Positions 8,127 through 17,526 of a DNA stretch of 64,000 nucleotides are shown here, one piece after another (positions within the stretch are counted from its first letter, which is position 1; the number at the start of each line of letters is the position of its first letter). The notes beneath the pieces were generated by a model, which searched no databases, was not told where the DNA came from, and saw nothing but the letters and a program-made list of their open reading frames with translations. Source of the stretch: Kitasatospora gansuensis (GTDB taxonomy: Bacteria; Actinomycetota; Actinomycetes; Streptomycetales; Streptomycetaceae); assembly GCF_014203705.1 (NCBI RefSeq), contig NZ_JACHJR010000001.1, forward strand, positions 6,510,001 to 6,574,000, read 5' to 3'. A program made the translations under genes and the position numbers.

Positions 8127-9507
8127 GGAACTTCGACACCTCGACGTTCTGCAGCACCGCGACGGCGTCCTCCACCAGCGCGGCGGCCGAGAAGTAACTG
8201 GTCACCAGGTACGAGGTGATGGCCTTCAGGTCGACGCCCATCGGACGCACCGACAGGCCCGGCTCCACCTCGTCCGGCACCTTGGACGGCCGCAGCCCGA
8301 CCACGCCCTGCTCCGCCTCGCCGACCCGCATCAGCAGGATGTTGGTGGTCCCCGGGGCGGACTGGCCGGAGCCCTTCAGGTCGAGCTTGTCCGAGGGCAG
8401 CAGCGGCACGCCCCGCCAGCTCATGAACGGGCTGCCGAACAGCTCCATGACCACCGGCGGCACGCCGCGCCGGGTGCACTCCCGGCCGAACGCCGCGATC
8501 GCCTTCGGGTGGGCCAGGAAGAAGGCGGGCTGCTTCCAGACCCGGGTGAGCAGCTCGTCCAGGTCGTCCGGGGTCGGCGCGCCGCTCCTCGGGTGCACCC
8601 GCTGGCCGGGGGAGACGTTGTTGAGCAGCCCGAACTCCGGGTGGTTGAGCATCTCCCACTCCTGACGCTCGCGCAACGCCTCAGTGGTTAGCCGGAGTTG
8701 GGCCTGCACCTGGTCGATCGAGGAGTTGTAGATGTCCGAGACCCGGGTGTGCACCCTGAGCACCGTCTGCGCGATGCTCAGCTCGTACTCGCGCGGGGTG
8801 TCCTCGTAGTCGACGAAGGTCTGCGGCAGCTCCGGCTCGCCCGCGTGCCCGGCGGCCAGCCCGATCGGGCTCTCGCCGTCCGGCCGGGCCCGGCCCGGCT
8901 CGACGTAGCTGCGCAGCGCCGCCTGCAACGCGGGCTCCCGGGCGGCCAGTTCGGTCAGCAGTCGGCGCTCCAGCGAGAGCACGGTGCACGGCGTCGCGGC
9001 CCGTACCTGGTACGGCATCGGCTCCCCGCGCACCCAGGCGGCCGGGTCGAACACGTCGCCGTCACCCAGCATGTCCAGCACCGCTTCGTCGCCGTACTGC
9101 CCGACCGTCCGCTTCTCGGCCCGGCCGGACGCGAGGATCTGCAGCCGCTCGGCCGGTGCGCCCGCCTCCGCGACGACCGCCCCGGCCGGCACCTCCCGCT
9201 GCTCGAACCCGTCGGCCAGCGCGGCCAGCAGCGCGATGTCCAGCCCGCGCAGGAACGGCAGTTCGCACAGGTCCTCGGCGATCACCCGGACCACCCCGGC
9301 CTCGCCGTACGTGCTGATCAGCCCGTCCCCGAGGATGAACCCGCGCCGCCGGTTCACCCGGTAGACGCCGGCCTCCAGCTCCACCCACGGCAGCGCCCGG
9401 AGCAGGTAGCGCGGGGAGATGCCGAGCATCTGCGGCGCGGTCTTGGTGGTGGTGGCGAGCATCCTCGCCGTGGTCGTACTGAGGCTGTGCTGCGCGGTCT
9501 CGGGCAT
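8113..9507 (-). CDS. eshA: Family 2B encapsulin shell protein (EshA-like, cNMP-domain insertion)
   Basis: 464 aa, close to Streptomyces EshA (about 470). Residues 1-85 form the N-arm and first part of the HK97-like fold (TTTKTAPQMLGISPRYLLRALPWV). Residues 88-205 are a Crp-type cyclic-nucleotide-binding-like insertion. Residues 206-464 are the remaining shell fold, with TFVDYEDTPREYELSIAQTVLRVHTRVSDIYN, QRVHPRSGAPTPDDLDELL and the C-terminal AITSYLVTSYFSAAALVEDA. The usual phosphate-binding GE...R-(T/S)A cassette is not evident in the insertion (VFDPAAWVRGEPMPYQV). ATG 9507 has AGAGGA eight bases upstream. It is the first gene of the operon with the desulfurase. EshA proteins are known to form large multimers. 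Confidence 0.88.
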   Translation of the reverse strand: MPETAQHSLSTTTARMLATTTKTAPQMLGISPRYLLRALPWVELEAGVYRVNRRRGFILGDGLISTYGEAGVVRVIAEDLCELPFLRGLDIALLAALADGFEQREVPAGAVVAEAGAPAERLQILASGRAEKRTVGQYGDEAVLDMLGDGDVFDPAAWVRGEPMPYQVRAATPCTVLSLERRLLTELAAREPALQAALRSYVEPGRARPDGESPIGLAAGHAGEPELPQTFVDYEDTPREYELSIAQTVLRVHTRVSDIYNSSIDQVQAQLRLTTEALRERQEWEMLNHPEFGLLNNVSPGQRVHPRSGAPTPDDLDELLTRVWKQPAFFLAHPKAIAAFGRECTRRGVPPVVMELFGSPFMSWRGVPLLPSDKLDLKGSGQSAPGTTNILLMRVGEAEQGVVGLRPSKVPDEVEPGLSVRPMGVDLKAITSYLVTSYFSAAALVEDAVAVLQNVEVSKFHDYS

Positions 9508-9655
9508 CGCGAAAATCCTCTGTCGGGGGACCTGAGCGGCTGTCAGGTCGGCGTCGGCAGATGCTTGATCATCAATCTGCGAGAGGAATTGTTGCGGGAG
9601 TGTGACCGCAGTTCGTAGCCGTTCTATTCGGTGCGGAAAGGATTCTTTCAACGGT

Positions 9656-9689
9656 GAGGGGCGGATCCTGGTAGCAAGATCCGTCCCTC
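9656..9689 (-). terminator. Hairpin downstream of the 9722 gene
   Basis: GAGGGGCGGATC (9656-9667) pairs with GATCCGTCCCTC (9678-9689) at 11 of 12 positions, with a 10-nt loop. It sits just past the stop of the leftward membrane-protein gene and upstream of eshA, separating the two transcripts. Confidence 0.6.
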
Positions 9690-9721
9690 GGGTGACCGGC
9701 TGCCGGCCGGTGTACGAACCG

Positions 9722-10426
9722 TCAGGTCGAGGTGCCGGTCACCTCGGGTCCGGCGGCGGCCGGCATCAGCAGCACCACGCAGGCCGCGAGCATCCAGAGC
9801 GCGAAGATCAGCGGGGTGAGCCAGGCGCCGAACGGACCGGCCAGGCACAGGATCGCCAGCACGAACGCGAACCAGCCGAGCCAGCCCGGCAGAGCGTGGC
9901 CGGTCTGCACCGCGCGCCAAAGGGCGAACAGCAGCACCGAGACGCCCACCATCGCCGCGATCGTGCTCGCGTAGGACATGTCCAGCAGCAGGATGGCGAT
10001 GACCACCGTTCGCGGCTCGACCGGGAAGCCGTCCGCGTAGTTGGCACTGATCCCGAAGAGGTTGCCGATGGTGCCGGCCAGCATGATGAACACCATGAAG
10101 ACCGTGCCGCCCGCCAGCATCAGGGTCGGCAGGCTCCCGCTCCGGCCCGCCCGTCGCTCGCCGTCGCGGACGATCCGGATCAGCGCCACCAGGAACCAGG
10201 CGAACAGCAGCGCCGAGGCCAGGTGCATGAGCGCCGACGCCTCGCCCAGGTGTCGGTTGCCGCTGTCGAGGTAATAACGGGTCAACTTCGGCACCGCGTC
10301 GATGCCGTCGTACTCCGGGGTCCGCCACAGAAGCAGTTGCCCGGCCACCAGGAACCCGGCCGACCCGATGCCGGCGACCGCAGCCCAGACGGTGCTGCGA
10401 CGGGGAACCACGCTCGTCGATGCCAT
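9722..10426 (-). CDS. Six-helix membrane protein of unknown function
   Basis: 234 aa with six hydrophobic helices and short loops. I do not recognise a characterised family (DUF4386-like at best). ATG 10426 is chosen because GGAAGG lies eight bases upstream, although an in-frame start exists at 10474. A hairpin at 9656-9689 follows it. Nothing in the neighbours suggests a role. Confidence 0.65.
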   Translation of the reverse strand: MASTSVVPRRSTVWAAVAGIGSAGFLVAGQLLLWRTPEYDGIDAVPKLTRYYLDSGNRHLGEASALMHLASALLFAWFLVALIRIVRDGERRAGRSGSLPTLMLAGGTVFMVFIMLAGTIGNLFGISANYADGFPVEPRTVVIAILLLDMSYASTIAAMVGVSVLLFALWRAVQTGHALPGWLGWFAFVLAILCLAGPFGAWLTPLIFALWMLAACVVLLMPAAAGPEVTGTST

Positions 10427-10516
10427 GATCGCGACCTTCCGGACGAAACGTCCCGAGCTATGAAATTTTACCACCGGGACCCAAGGGTGGCCGGGTCCCA
10501 GTGGTGATGGTGCGGG

Positions 10517-10780
10517 TCAGAAGATCAGATGGGCGGAGGTGTGGGTGCGGTCCTCGATTCCGGTGGCGGCCTTGTGGATCAGCTCGTGGGCCAGGTTGGA
10601 GCAGGCGCGCGCGGCGGCCAGTTCCTCGCCGACGGTGGAGTCGGGGGCGTCGTCCGGGTTGCGGCGGGCGATACCGAGACCCCGGACGCCAGGGGCACTG
10701 AAGCCGCTGAGCGATGCGGTACAGGTGGTGCGGGTGTCGTCCTCCTCGAAGGTGAGGTCGACGATCCAGTGGTTCTGCAT
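10517..10780 (-). CDS. DUF1876 small protein
   Basis: 87-aa cytoplasmic protein matching the DUF1876 actinobacterial family: begins MQNHWIVDLTFEEDD, has GVRGLGIARRNPDD in the middle, and ends in a helix ARACSNLAHELIHKAATGIE. The family is proposed to adopt a dsRBD-like fold and its function is unknown. AGAGG lies nine bases upstream of ATG 10780. It is transcribed divergently from the beta-oxidation operon. Confidence 0.85.
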   Translation of the reverse strand: MQNHWIVDLTFEEDDTRTTCTASLSGFSAPGVRGLGIARRNPDDAPDSTVGEELAAARACSNLAHELIHKAATGIEDRTHTSAHLIF

Positions 10781-10907
10781 GTCCGATCACCTCTCTCGGG
10801 TGGATCGTTCAGCCCCAGAATCCGCCTGCGCGGGGCCGATCGCAAGGCTGTGCCCGGCCCGCCGTCGCGACCCTTGTTACCGGCTGGTCACTTGTCTATC
10901 ATCACGA

Positions 10908-10916
10908 CTGTGACAG
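10908..10916. promoter_or_regulatory. CTGTGACAG palindrome, candidate operator of the beta-oxidation operon
   Basis: The 9-bp dyad CTGT-G-ACAG lies 30 bp before the CoA-transferase start. The same dyad sits in the promoter of the MerR-type regulator at the far end of the operon (17416-17432). Shared use suggests that regulator controls both units, which is an inference from motif sharing only. Confidence 0.5.
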
Positions 10917-10945
10917 CCCCACTGTCAAACATGGGAGGACGGTCG

Positions 10946-12067
10946 GTGGCACAGATGACCAGCCCCGGGCCGCTGGCCGGGGTCAGGGTGGTGGAGCTCG
11001 CCGGGATCGGTCCCGGCCCGTTCGCCGCGATGCTGCTCGCCGACCTGGGCGCCGACGTGGTCCGGGTGGACCGGCCGGAGCCGGCCGTGCTCGGGCCCGA
11101 CCCGGCGTACGACGTGACGAACCGGAACAAGCGCTCGGTGGTGGTCGACCTCAAGGCGCCCGAGGGGCCGGGCCAGGTGCTCGACCTGGTCGAGCGGGCC
11201 CATCTGTTGATCGAGGGCTACCGCCCCGGCGTGGCCGAACGCCTTGGCGTCGGTCCCGACGCCTGTCTGGCCCGCAATCCCGCCCTGGTCTACGGCCGGA
11301 TGACCGGCTGGGGCCAGAGCGGCCCGCTCGCCCAGCGCGCCGGGCACGACCTCGGCTACGCGGCCACCGCCGGCGTGCTCGGCCTGGCCGGGGCGGCCGA
11401 CGGGCCGCCCGCCTTCCCCGCCAACCTGCTCGGTGACTACGCCGGCGGCTCGCTCTACCTGGTGACCGGCCTGCTGGCCGCCCTGCGGCACGCCGAGCGG
11501 ACCGGCGCCGGCCAGGTGGTGGACGCCGCGATCGTGGACGGCGCGGCCCACCTGACCACCATGCTCTGGGGCCTGCTGGCCGCCGGGCTCTGGCAGGACG
11601 GACGCGGCGTCAACCTGCTGGACGGCGGCGCCCCGTGCTACTCCGTCTACCAGGCGGCGGACGGCGGCTACCTGGCCGTGGGTGCCCTGGAGCCGCAGTT
11701 CTACGCCGAGTTCGCCCGGCTGCTGGAGCTCGGCCCGGACGCCCCCGGCCAGTACGACCAGGCCCGCTGGCCCGAACTCCGGGCCCTGATCGCGACCCGG
11801 TTCGCCACCCGGACCCAGGCCGAGTGGGCGGCCGTCTTCGAGGGCACCGACGCCTGCACCGCCCCGGTGCTGACGCTCACTCAGGCCGCCGGGCACGAAC
11901 ACCTGGTGGCGCGCGGCACGTACGTCACCGAAGGTGGTATCACCCAGCCCGCCCCCGCCCCGCGCTTCTCCGTCACCCCCGGCGCGCTGCGCCGCCCTCC
12001 GGCCCGGCCCGGCGGTCACACCGCCGAAGTGGCCCGGGACTGGGACGTCAAGAGTCTCTCCAGCTGA
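10946..12067 (+). CDS. CaiB/BaiF-type CoA transferase (alpha-methylacyl-CoA racemase-like)
   Basis: 373-aa family III CoA transferase/racemase. The N-terminal motif GVRVVELAGIGPGPFAAMLLADLGADVVRVDRP is typical, and the catalytic Asp is D164 in NLLGDYAGGS. The RP...VYGRMTGWGQSGPLA block fits alpha-methylacyl-CoA racemases, which epimerise branched acyl-CoAs so they can enter beta-oxidation. GTG 10946 is chosen (GGGAGGA seven bases upstream) over ATG 10955. It is first in an operon with an acyl-CoA dehydrogenase, thiolase and FadB-like fusion, 12 bp before the next gene. A racemase role fits methyl-branched fatty acid use, but it could instead be a CoA transferase. Confidence 0.85.
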   Translation: MAQMTSPGPLAGVRVVELAGIGPGPFAAMLLADLGADVVRVDRPEPAVLGPDPAYDVTNRNKRSVVVDLKAPEGPGQVLDLVERAHLLIEGYRPGVAERLGVGPDACLARNPALVYGRMTGWGQSGPLAQRAGHDLGYAATAGVLGLAGAADGPPAFPANLLGDYAGGSLYLVTGLLAALRHAERTGAGQVVDAAIVDGAAHLTTMLWGLLAAGLWQDGRGVNLLDGGAPCYSVYQAADGGYLAVGALEPQFYAEFARLLELGPDAPGQYDQARWPELRALIATRFATRTQAEWAAVFEGTDACTAPVLTLTQAAGHEHLVARGTYVTEGGITQPAPAPRFSVTPGALRRPPARPGGHTAEVARDWDVKSLSS

Positions 12068-12079
12068 AGGCAGGAAACC

Positions 12080-13222
<1,143 letters not shown>

Positions 13223-13233
13223 GAGGCACTCAC

Positions 13234-14448
13234 GTGACCACCGAAGCGTACGTCTACGACGCTATCCGCACCCCACGCGGCCGGGGCAAGGCCAACGGCA
13301 GTCTGCACGGCACCAAGCCGATCGACCTGGTGGTCGGTCTGATCCACGAACTCCAGGCCCGCAACCCGGGGTTGGACCCGGCCGCGATCGACGACATCGT
13401 GCTCGGCGTGGTCAGCCCGATCGGCGACCAGGGCTCCGACATCGCCCGGATCGCCGCGATCGCGGCCGGGCTGCCGGACACCGTGGCCGGGGTGCAGGAG
13501 AACCGCTTCTGCGCCTCCGGCCTGGAGGCGGTCAACCTGGCCGCCGCCAAGGTCCGTTCGGGCTGGGAGGACCTGATCCTGGCCGGCGGCGTGGAGTCGA
13601 TGAGCCGGGTCAAGATGGGTTCCGACGGCGGCGCCTGGTTCGCCGACCCGATGACCGCCTACGACACCCACTTCGTCCCGCAGGGCATCGGCGCCGACCT
13701 GATCGCCACCATCGAGGGCCTGTCCCGCACCGACGTGGACGCCTTCGCGGTCGAGTCCCAGGTCCGCGCCGCCAAGGCCCAGGCCGACGGTCTCTTCGAC
13801 CGCTCGGTGGTACCGGTCAAGGACCGGAACGGACTTGTGGTGCTGGAGCGGGACGAGTTCATCCGCCCCGGCACCACGGTCGAGACGCTGGCCGGGCTCA
13901 AGCCCTCGTTCGCCGGCATCGGCGAGGCGGGCGGCTTCGACGCCGTCGCGCTGCAGAAGTACCACTGGGTCGAGTCGATCGACCACGTGCACCACGCGGG
14001 CAACTCCTCCGGCATCGTGGACGGCGCCGCCCTGGTGGCGATCGGCTCCCGGGAGATCGGCGAGCGGTACGGGCTGCGCCCGCGGGCCCGGATCGTCTCG
14101 GCCGCGGTCTCCGGCTCCGAGCCCACCATCATGCTCACCGGCCCGGCCCCCGCCACCCGCAAGGCGCTCGCCAAGGCCGGGCTGACCGCCGCCGACATCG
14201 ACCTGGTCGAGATCAACGAGGCGTTCGCCGCCGTCGCGCTCCGCTTCATCCGCGAACTCGGCTTCCGGCACGACCAGGTGAACGTCAACGGAGGCGCGAT
14301 CGCGCTCGGCCACCCGCTCGGCGCCACCGGCGCGATGCTGCTCGGCACCATCGTCGACGAGCTGGAGCGGCGCGACCTGCGCTACGGCCTGATCACCCTG
14401 TGCGTGGGCGGCGGCATGGGCGTCGCCACCATCGTCGAGCGCATCTGA
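13234..14448 (+). CDS. fadA: Acetyl-CoA C-acyltransferase (thiolase)
   Basis: 404-aa thiolase performing the last step of beta-oxidation. Nucleophile C93 lies in QENRFCASGLEA, with H360 in the GGAIALGHPLGATGA loop and the second catalytic cysteine C390 in LCVGGGMG, which completes the triad. NEAFAA is also present. GTG 13234 follows closely on the dehydrogenase stop. Together with the downstream hydratase/dehydrogenase fusion it forms a complete FadA/FadB pair. Confidence 0.94.
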   Translation: MTTEAYVYDAIRTPRGRGKANGSLHGTKPIDLVVGLIHELQARNPGLDPAAIDDIVLGVVSPIGDQGSDIARIAAIAAGLPDTVAGVQENRFCASGLEAVNLAAAKVRSGWEDLILAGGVESMSRVKMGSDGGAWFADPMTAYDTHFVPQGIGADLIATIEGLSRTDVDAFAVESQVRAAKAQADGLFDRSVVPVKDRNGLVVLERDEFIRPGTTVETLAGLKPSFAGIGEAGGFDAVALQKYHWVESIDHVHHAGNSSGIVDGAALVAIGSREIGERYGLRPRARIVSAAVSGSEPTIMLTGPAPATRKALAKAGLTAADIDLVEINEAFAAVALRFIRELGFRHDQVNVNGGAIALGHPLGATGAMLLGTIVDELERRDLRYGLITLCVGGGMGVATIVERI

Positions 14449-14477
14449 CCACCCGTCACTCCTGGAGACCTGGACTC

Positions 14478-16637
14478 ATGACTGCCACCACCCCCATCCG
14501 CTGGGAGCAGGACGCGACCGGCGTGGTCACCCTGGTACTGGACGACCCGGACCAGTCCGCCAACACCATGAACGCCGCCTTCACCGACGCGCTGGAGGCA
14601 ACCGTCGCCCGGCTGAAGGCACTTGACGGCCTGCGCGGCGTGATCGTCACCTCCGCCAAGAAGACCTTCTTCGCCGGCGGCGACCTGCGGCTGATCTCCG
14701 CCGCCCGCCCCGAGGACGCCCAGCGGGTGTTCGACAACTCGATGCGGATCAAGCGCGCGCTGCGCACCCTGGAGACGCTGGGCAGGCCCGTTGTCGCCGC
14801 GATCAACGGTGCCGCGCTCGGCGGCGGCCTCGAACTCGCGCTGGCCTGCCACCACCGGGTCGCGCTGGACGCCCCCGGCAGCAAGATCGGCCTGCCCGAG
14901 GTGACGCTCGGTCTGCTGCCCGGCGGCGGCGGAGTGGTCCGTACGGTGCGGATGTTCGGCATCACCGACGCGCTGCTCAAGGTGCTGCTGCAGGGCCGTC
15001 AGTACCGGCCCGCGCAGGCGCTGGAGCACGGCCTCGTCGACGAACTTGCCGTTGACACCGGGGACTTGTTGGCGAAGGCGCGGGCCTGGGTGGACGCGCA
15101 CGAGGAGGCCGTCCAGCCCTGGGACGTCAAGGGGTACAAGATCCCCGGCGGCACCCCGAGCACCCCCGCGTTCGCCGCCAACCTGCCCGCCTTCCCGGCC
15201 AACCTGCGCAAGCAGCTGGCCGGTGCGCCCTACCCCGCCCCGCGCAACATCCTGGCGGCGGCCGTCGAGAGCGCCCAGGTGGACGTGGACACCGCGATGG
15301 TGATCGAGGCGCGCTACTTCGCCGAGCTGGCCTGCGGGCAGACCTCGAAGAACATGATCAAGGCGCTGTTCTTCGACATGCAGGCCGTCAACTCCGGTGC
15401 CAGCCGCCCGGATTCGGTCCCGGCCCGGAAGGCCGCCAAGGTGGCCGTGCTGGGTGCCGGGATGATGGGCGCGGGCATCGCGTACTCCTGCGCCAAGGCC
15501 GGCATCGAGGTGCTGCTCAAGGATGTCACCGTGGCGGCGGCCGAACGCGGCAAGGCGTACTCGGCGGCCCTGCTGGACAAGGCGGTGGCCCGCGGCCGGA
15601 CCACGCCCGAGGAGCGGGACGCCTTCCTGGCCCGGATCACCCCGACCGCCGACGCGGCCGACCTGGCCGGCTGCGACACCGTGATCGAGGCGGTCTTCGA
15701 GAACACCGAGCTCAAGCACAAGGTGTTCCAGGAGGTCCAGGACGTCGTCGCGCCCGACGCGCTGCTCTGCTCCAACACCTCGACCCTGCCGATCGGCGTG
15801 CTGGCCGAAGGGGTCACCCGGCGGGCCGACTTCATCGGCCTGCACTTCTTCTCGCCGGTCGACAAGATGCCGCTGGTCGAGATCATCCGAGGGCCGGAGA
15901 CCGGGGACGAGGCGCTGGCGCGGGCCTTCGACCTGGTCCGGCAGATCGCCAAGACCCCGATCGTGGTGAACGACTCGCGCGGCTTCTTCACCTCCCGGGT
16001 GATCGGCCAGTTCATCAACGAGGGCGTGGCGATGGTCGGCGAGGGCCTCGACCCGTCCTCGGTCGAGCAGGCCGCCGCGCAGGCCGGCTACCCCGCCAAG
16101 GTCCTGTCGCTGCTGGACGAGCTGACCCTCACCCTGCCGCGCAAGATCCGCGACGAGTCCCGCCGGGCGATCGAGGAGGCGGGCGGCGTCTGGCCCGCCC
16201 ACCCCGCCGACACCGTGATGGACCGGATGCTCGACGAGTTCGAGCGCCCCGGCCGCAGCGGCGGCGCGGGCTTCTACGACTACGCCGACGGCCGCCGCAC
16301 CCGGCTCTGGCCCGGCCTGCGCGAGCACTTCGCCCGCCCGGGCGCGGAGATCCCGTTCGAGGACATGAAGGAGCGGATGCTGTTCGCCGAGGCACTGGAC
16401 TCGGTCCGCTGCCTCGCCGAAGGCGTCCTCACCTCGGTGCCCGACGCCAACGTCGGCTCGATCCTCGGCATCGGCTTCCCGGCCTGGACCGGCGGCGTGC
16501 TCCAGTACATCAACGGCTACGACGGCGGCCTGCCCGGATTCACCGCCCGCGCCCGCGAGTTGGCAGCCACGTACGGCCCGCGCTTCGAGCCGCCCGCGCT
16601 GCTCGAGGAGATGGCCGCCGACGGGCGGACCTTCTAG
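14478..16637 (+). CDS. fadB: Fused enoyl-CoA hydratase / 3-hydroxyacyl-CoA dehydrogenase
   Basis: 719-aa bifunctional enzyme. The crotonase domain (about 1-310) has the oxyanion-hole motif INGAALGGGLELALACHH and LPEVTLGLLPGGGGV. The NAD-binding domain begins at about residue 323 (VAVLGAGMMGAGIAYSCAKAG) and has catalytic His near 455 in GLHFFSPVDKMPLVEI. The C-terminal 3-HCDH domains carry GRSGGAGFYDYADG. ATG 14478 follows CTGGAGACC. It is the last gene of the operon. Its TAG stop shares the tetranucleotide CTAG with the stop of the convergent MerR gene. Confidence 0.94.
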   Translation: MTATTPIRWEQDATGVVTLVLDDPDQSANTMNAAFTDALEATVARLKALDGLRGVIVTSAKKTFFAGGDLRLISAARPEDAQRVFDNSMRIKRALRTLETLGRPVVAAINGAALGGGLELALACHHRVALDAPGSKIGLPEVTLGLLPGGGGVVRTVRMFGITDALLKVLLQGRQYRPAQALEHGLVDELAVDTGDLLAKARAWVDAHEEAVQPWDVKGYKIPGGTPSTPAFAANLPAFPANLRKQLAGAPYPAPRNILAAAVESAQVDVDTAMVIEARYFAELACGQTSKNMIKALFFDMQAVNSGASRPDSVPARKAAKVAVLGAGMMGAGIAYSCAKAGIEVLLKDVTVAAAERGKAYSAALLDKAVARGRTTPEERDAFLARITPTADAADLAGCDTVIEAVFENTELKHKVFQEVQDVVAPDALLCSNTSTLPIGVLAEGVTRRADFIGLHFFSPVDKMPLVEIIRGPETGDEALARAFDLVRQIAKTPIVVNDSRGFFTSRVIGQFINEGVAMVGEGLDPSSVEQAAAQAGYPAKVLSLLDELTLTLPRKIRDESRRAIEEAGGVWPAHPADTVMDRMLDEFERPGRSGGAGFYDYADGRRTRLWPGLREHFARPGAEIPFEDMKERMLFAEALDSVRCLAEGVLTSVPDANVGSILGIGFPAWTGGVLQYINGYDGGLPGFTARARELAATYGPRFEPPALLEEMAADGRTF

Positions 16638-17380
16638 CCGTCCCCGCTCGGCCGCGCGTCCTCCTCGGGGCGCGCGGCCAGCTCCTCGGCGAGGGAGCGC
16701 TGAAAGGCCGTCACGATGGCCTGCACGACCATGGGCTGGATCTGCTCGGTCAGCGCCTTCATCCGCTCCAGGGCCCGGTCGTCCGGCTCGCTCTCGCGGT
16801 ACGGGCGCCACACCGTGTCGCGGAACAGCCGGTGCAGGTCGTGCGCGGTGGCCTGGCTGTGCAGCCGGACCACCGCGCGGGCGGCGACCAGGGTCTCCAG
16901 TGGGATGGGCACGTCCAGCACCCGTACGCCCAGGGGCAGCAGGCCGGGGTCGATCTTGAAGACCTCAGGGGTGTCGGTGCGGTGCACCGCACCCATCGCG
17001 GCCAGCCGGTCCACGTCCTCGTCCGAGAGCGCCCGCCCCGCCCGGCGGCCGAGCTGCTCACGGGTGGCCTCCTCCGCCGCCACCGGCGTCCAGGAGGCCA
17101 CCAGCGCGCGGTGGATCACCAGGTCCAGCGAGCCGACGTCGTCCGGGAGTTGGGACAGATAGCGGTCGATCGCCGCCAGGGTCAAGCCCTGCCGCTGCAG
17201 CTCCTCGATCAGCTCCAGCCGCCCCAGGTGCTCGGCCCCGTACCAGCCGACCCGACGCGGCCCCAGCTCCGGCGGCGGCAGCAGCCCCTTCGCGCTGTAG
17301 AACCGCAGCGTCCGGACCGTCACCCCGGCCCGGGCCGCCAGCTCGTCGACGGTCATCTGCGACGGCGCAGCTCCTGCCAT
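16634..17380 (-). CDS. MerR-family transcriptional regulator of the fatty-acid operon
   Basis: 248 aa. The N-terminal winged-helix MerR domain (about 8-75: TVDELAARAGVTVRTLRFYSAKGLLPPPELG) is followed by a long C-terminal region without the cysteine cluster of metal sensors, consistent with sensing an organic or acyl-CoA ligand. GGGAGG precedes ATG 17380. It converges on fadB with a 4-bp overlap and has a palindrome in its own promoter that recurs before the CoA-transferase gene. Local control of the beta-oxidation operon is therefore likely but inferred. Confidence 0.88.
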   Translation of the reverse strand: MAGAAPSQMTVDELAARAGVTVRTLRFYSAKGLLPPPELGPRRVGWYGAEHLGRLELIEELQRQGLTLAAIDRYLSQLPDDVGSLDLVIHRALVASWTPVAAEEATREQLGRRAGRALSDEDVDRLAAMGAVHRTDTPEVFKIDPGLLPLGVRVLDVPIPLETLVAARAVVRLHSQATAHDLHRLFRDTVWRPYRESEPDDRALERMKALTEQIQPMVVQAIVTAFQRSLAEELAARPEEDARPSGDG

Positions 17381-17415
17381 GGTGGGACCTCCCGCTCGGG
17401 ATCGGACGCGGCAGT

Positions 17416-17432
17416 ACCGCTGTGACAGCAGT
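17416..17432. promoter_or_regulatory. Candidate MerR-regulator operator (autoregulatory)
   Basis: ACCGCTGTGACAGCAGT is a 17-bp dyad with one mismatched pair, centred 44 bp upstream of the MerR start. Its core GCTGTGACAGC is a perfect 11-bp palindrome, and nine bases of it recur at 10908-10916 before the target operon. Confidence 0.55.
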
Positions 17433-17526
17433 AGTGTCCCACTAGCTCCGGCCGGTGGGGGAGATCAGCCCGGTGTCGGTGACCTCGATCGGTCGCGGCG
17501 TTCGGGGCGGTTTAGCTGAACCTCGC

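Noticed and set aside
14382..16811. 809-codon leftward frame over fadB
   Set aside because: Antisense shadow caused by third-position GC; the fadB catalytic motifs on the plus strand are complete.
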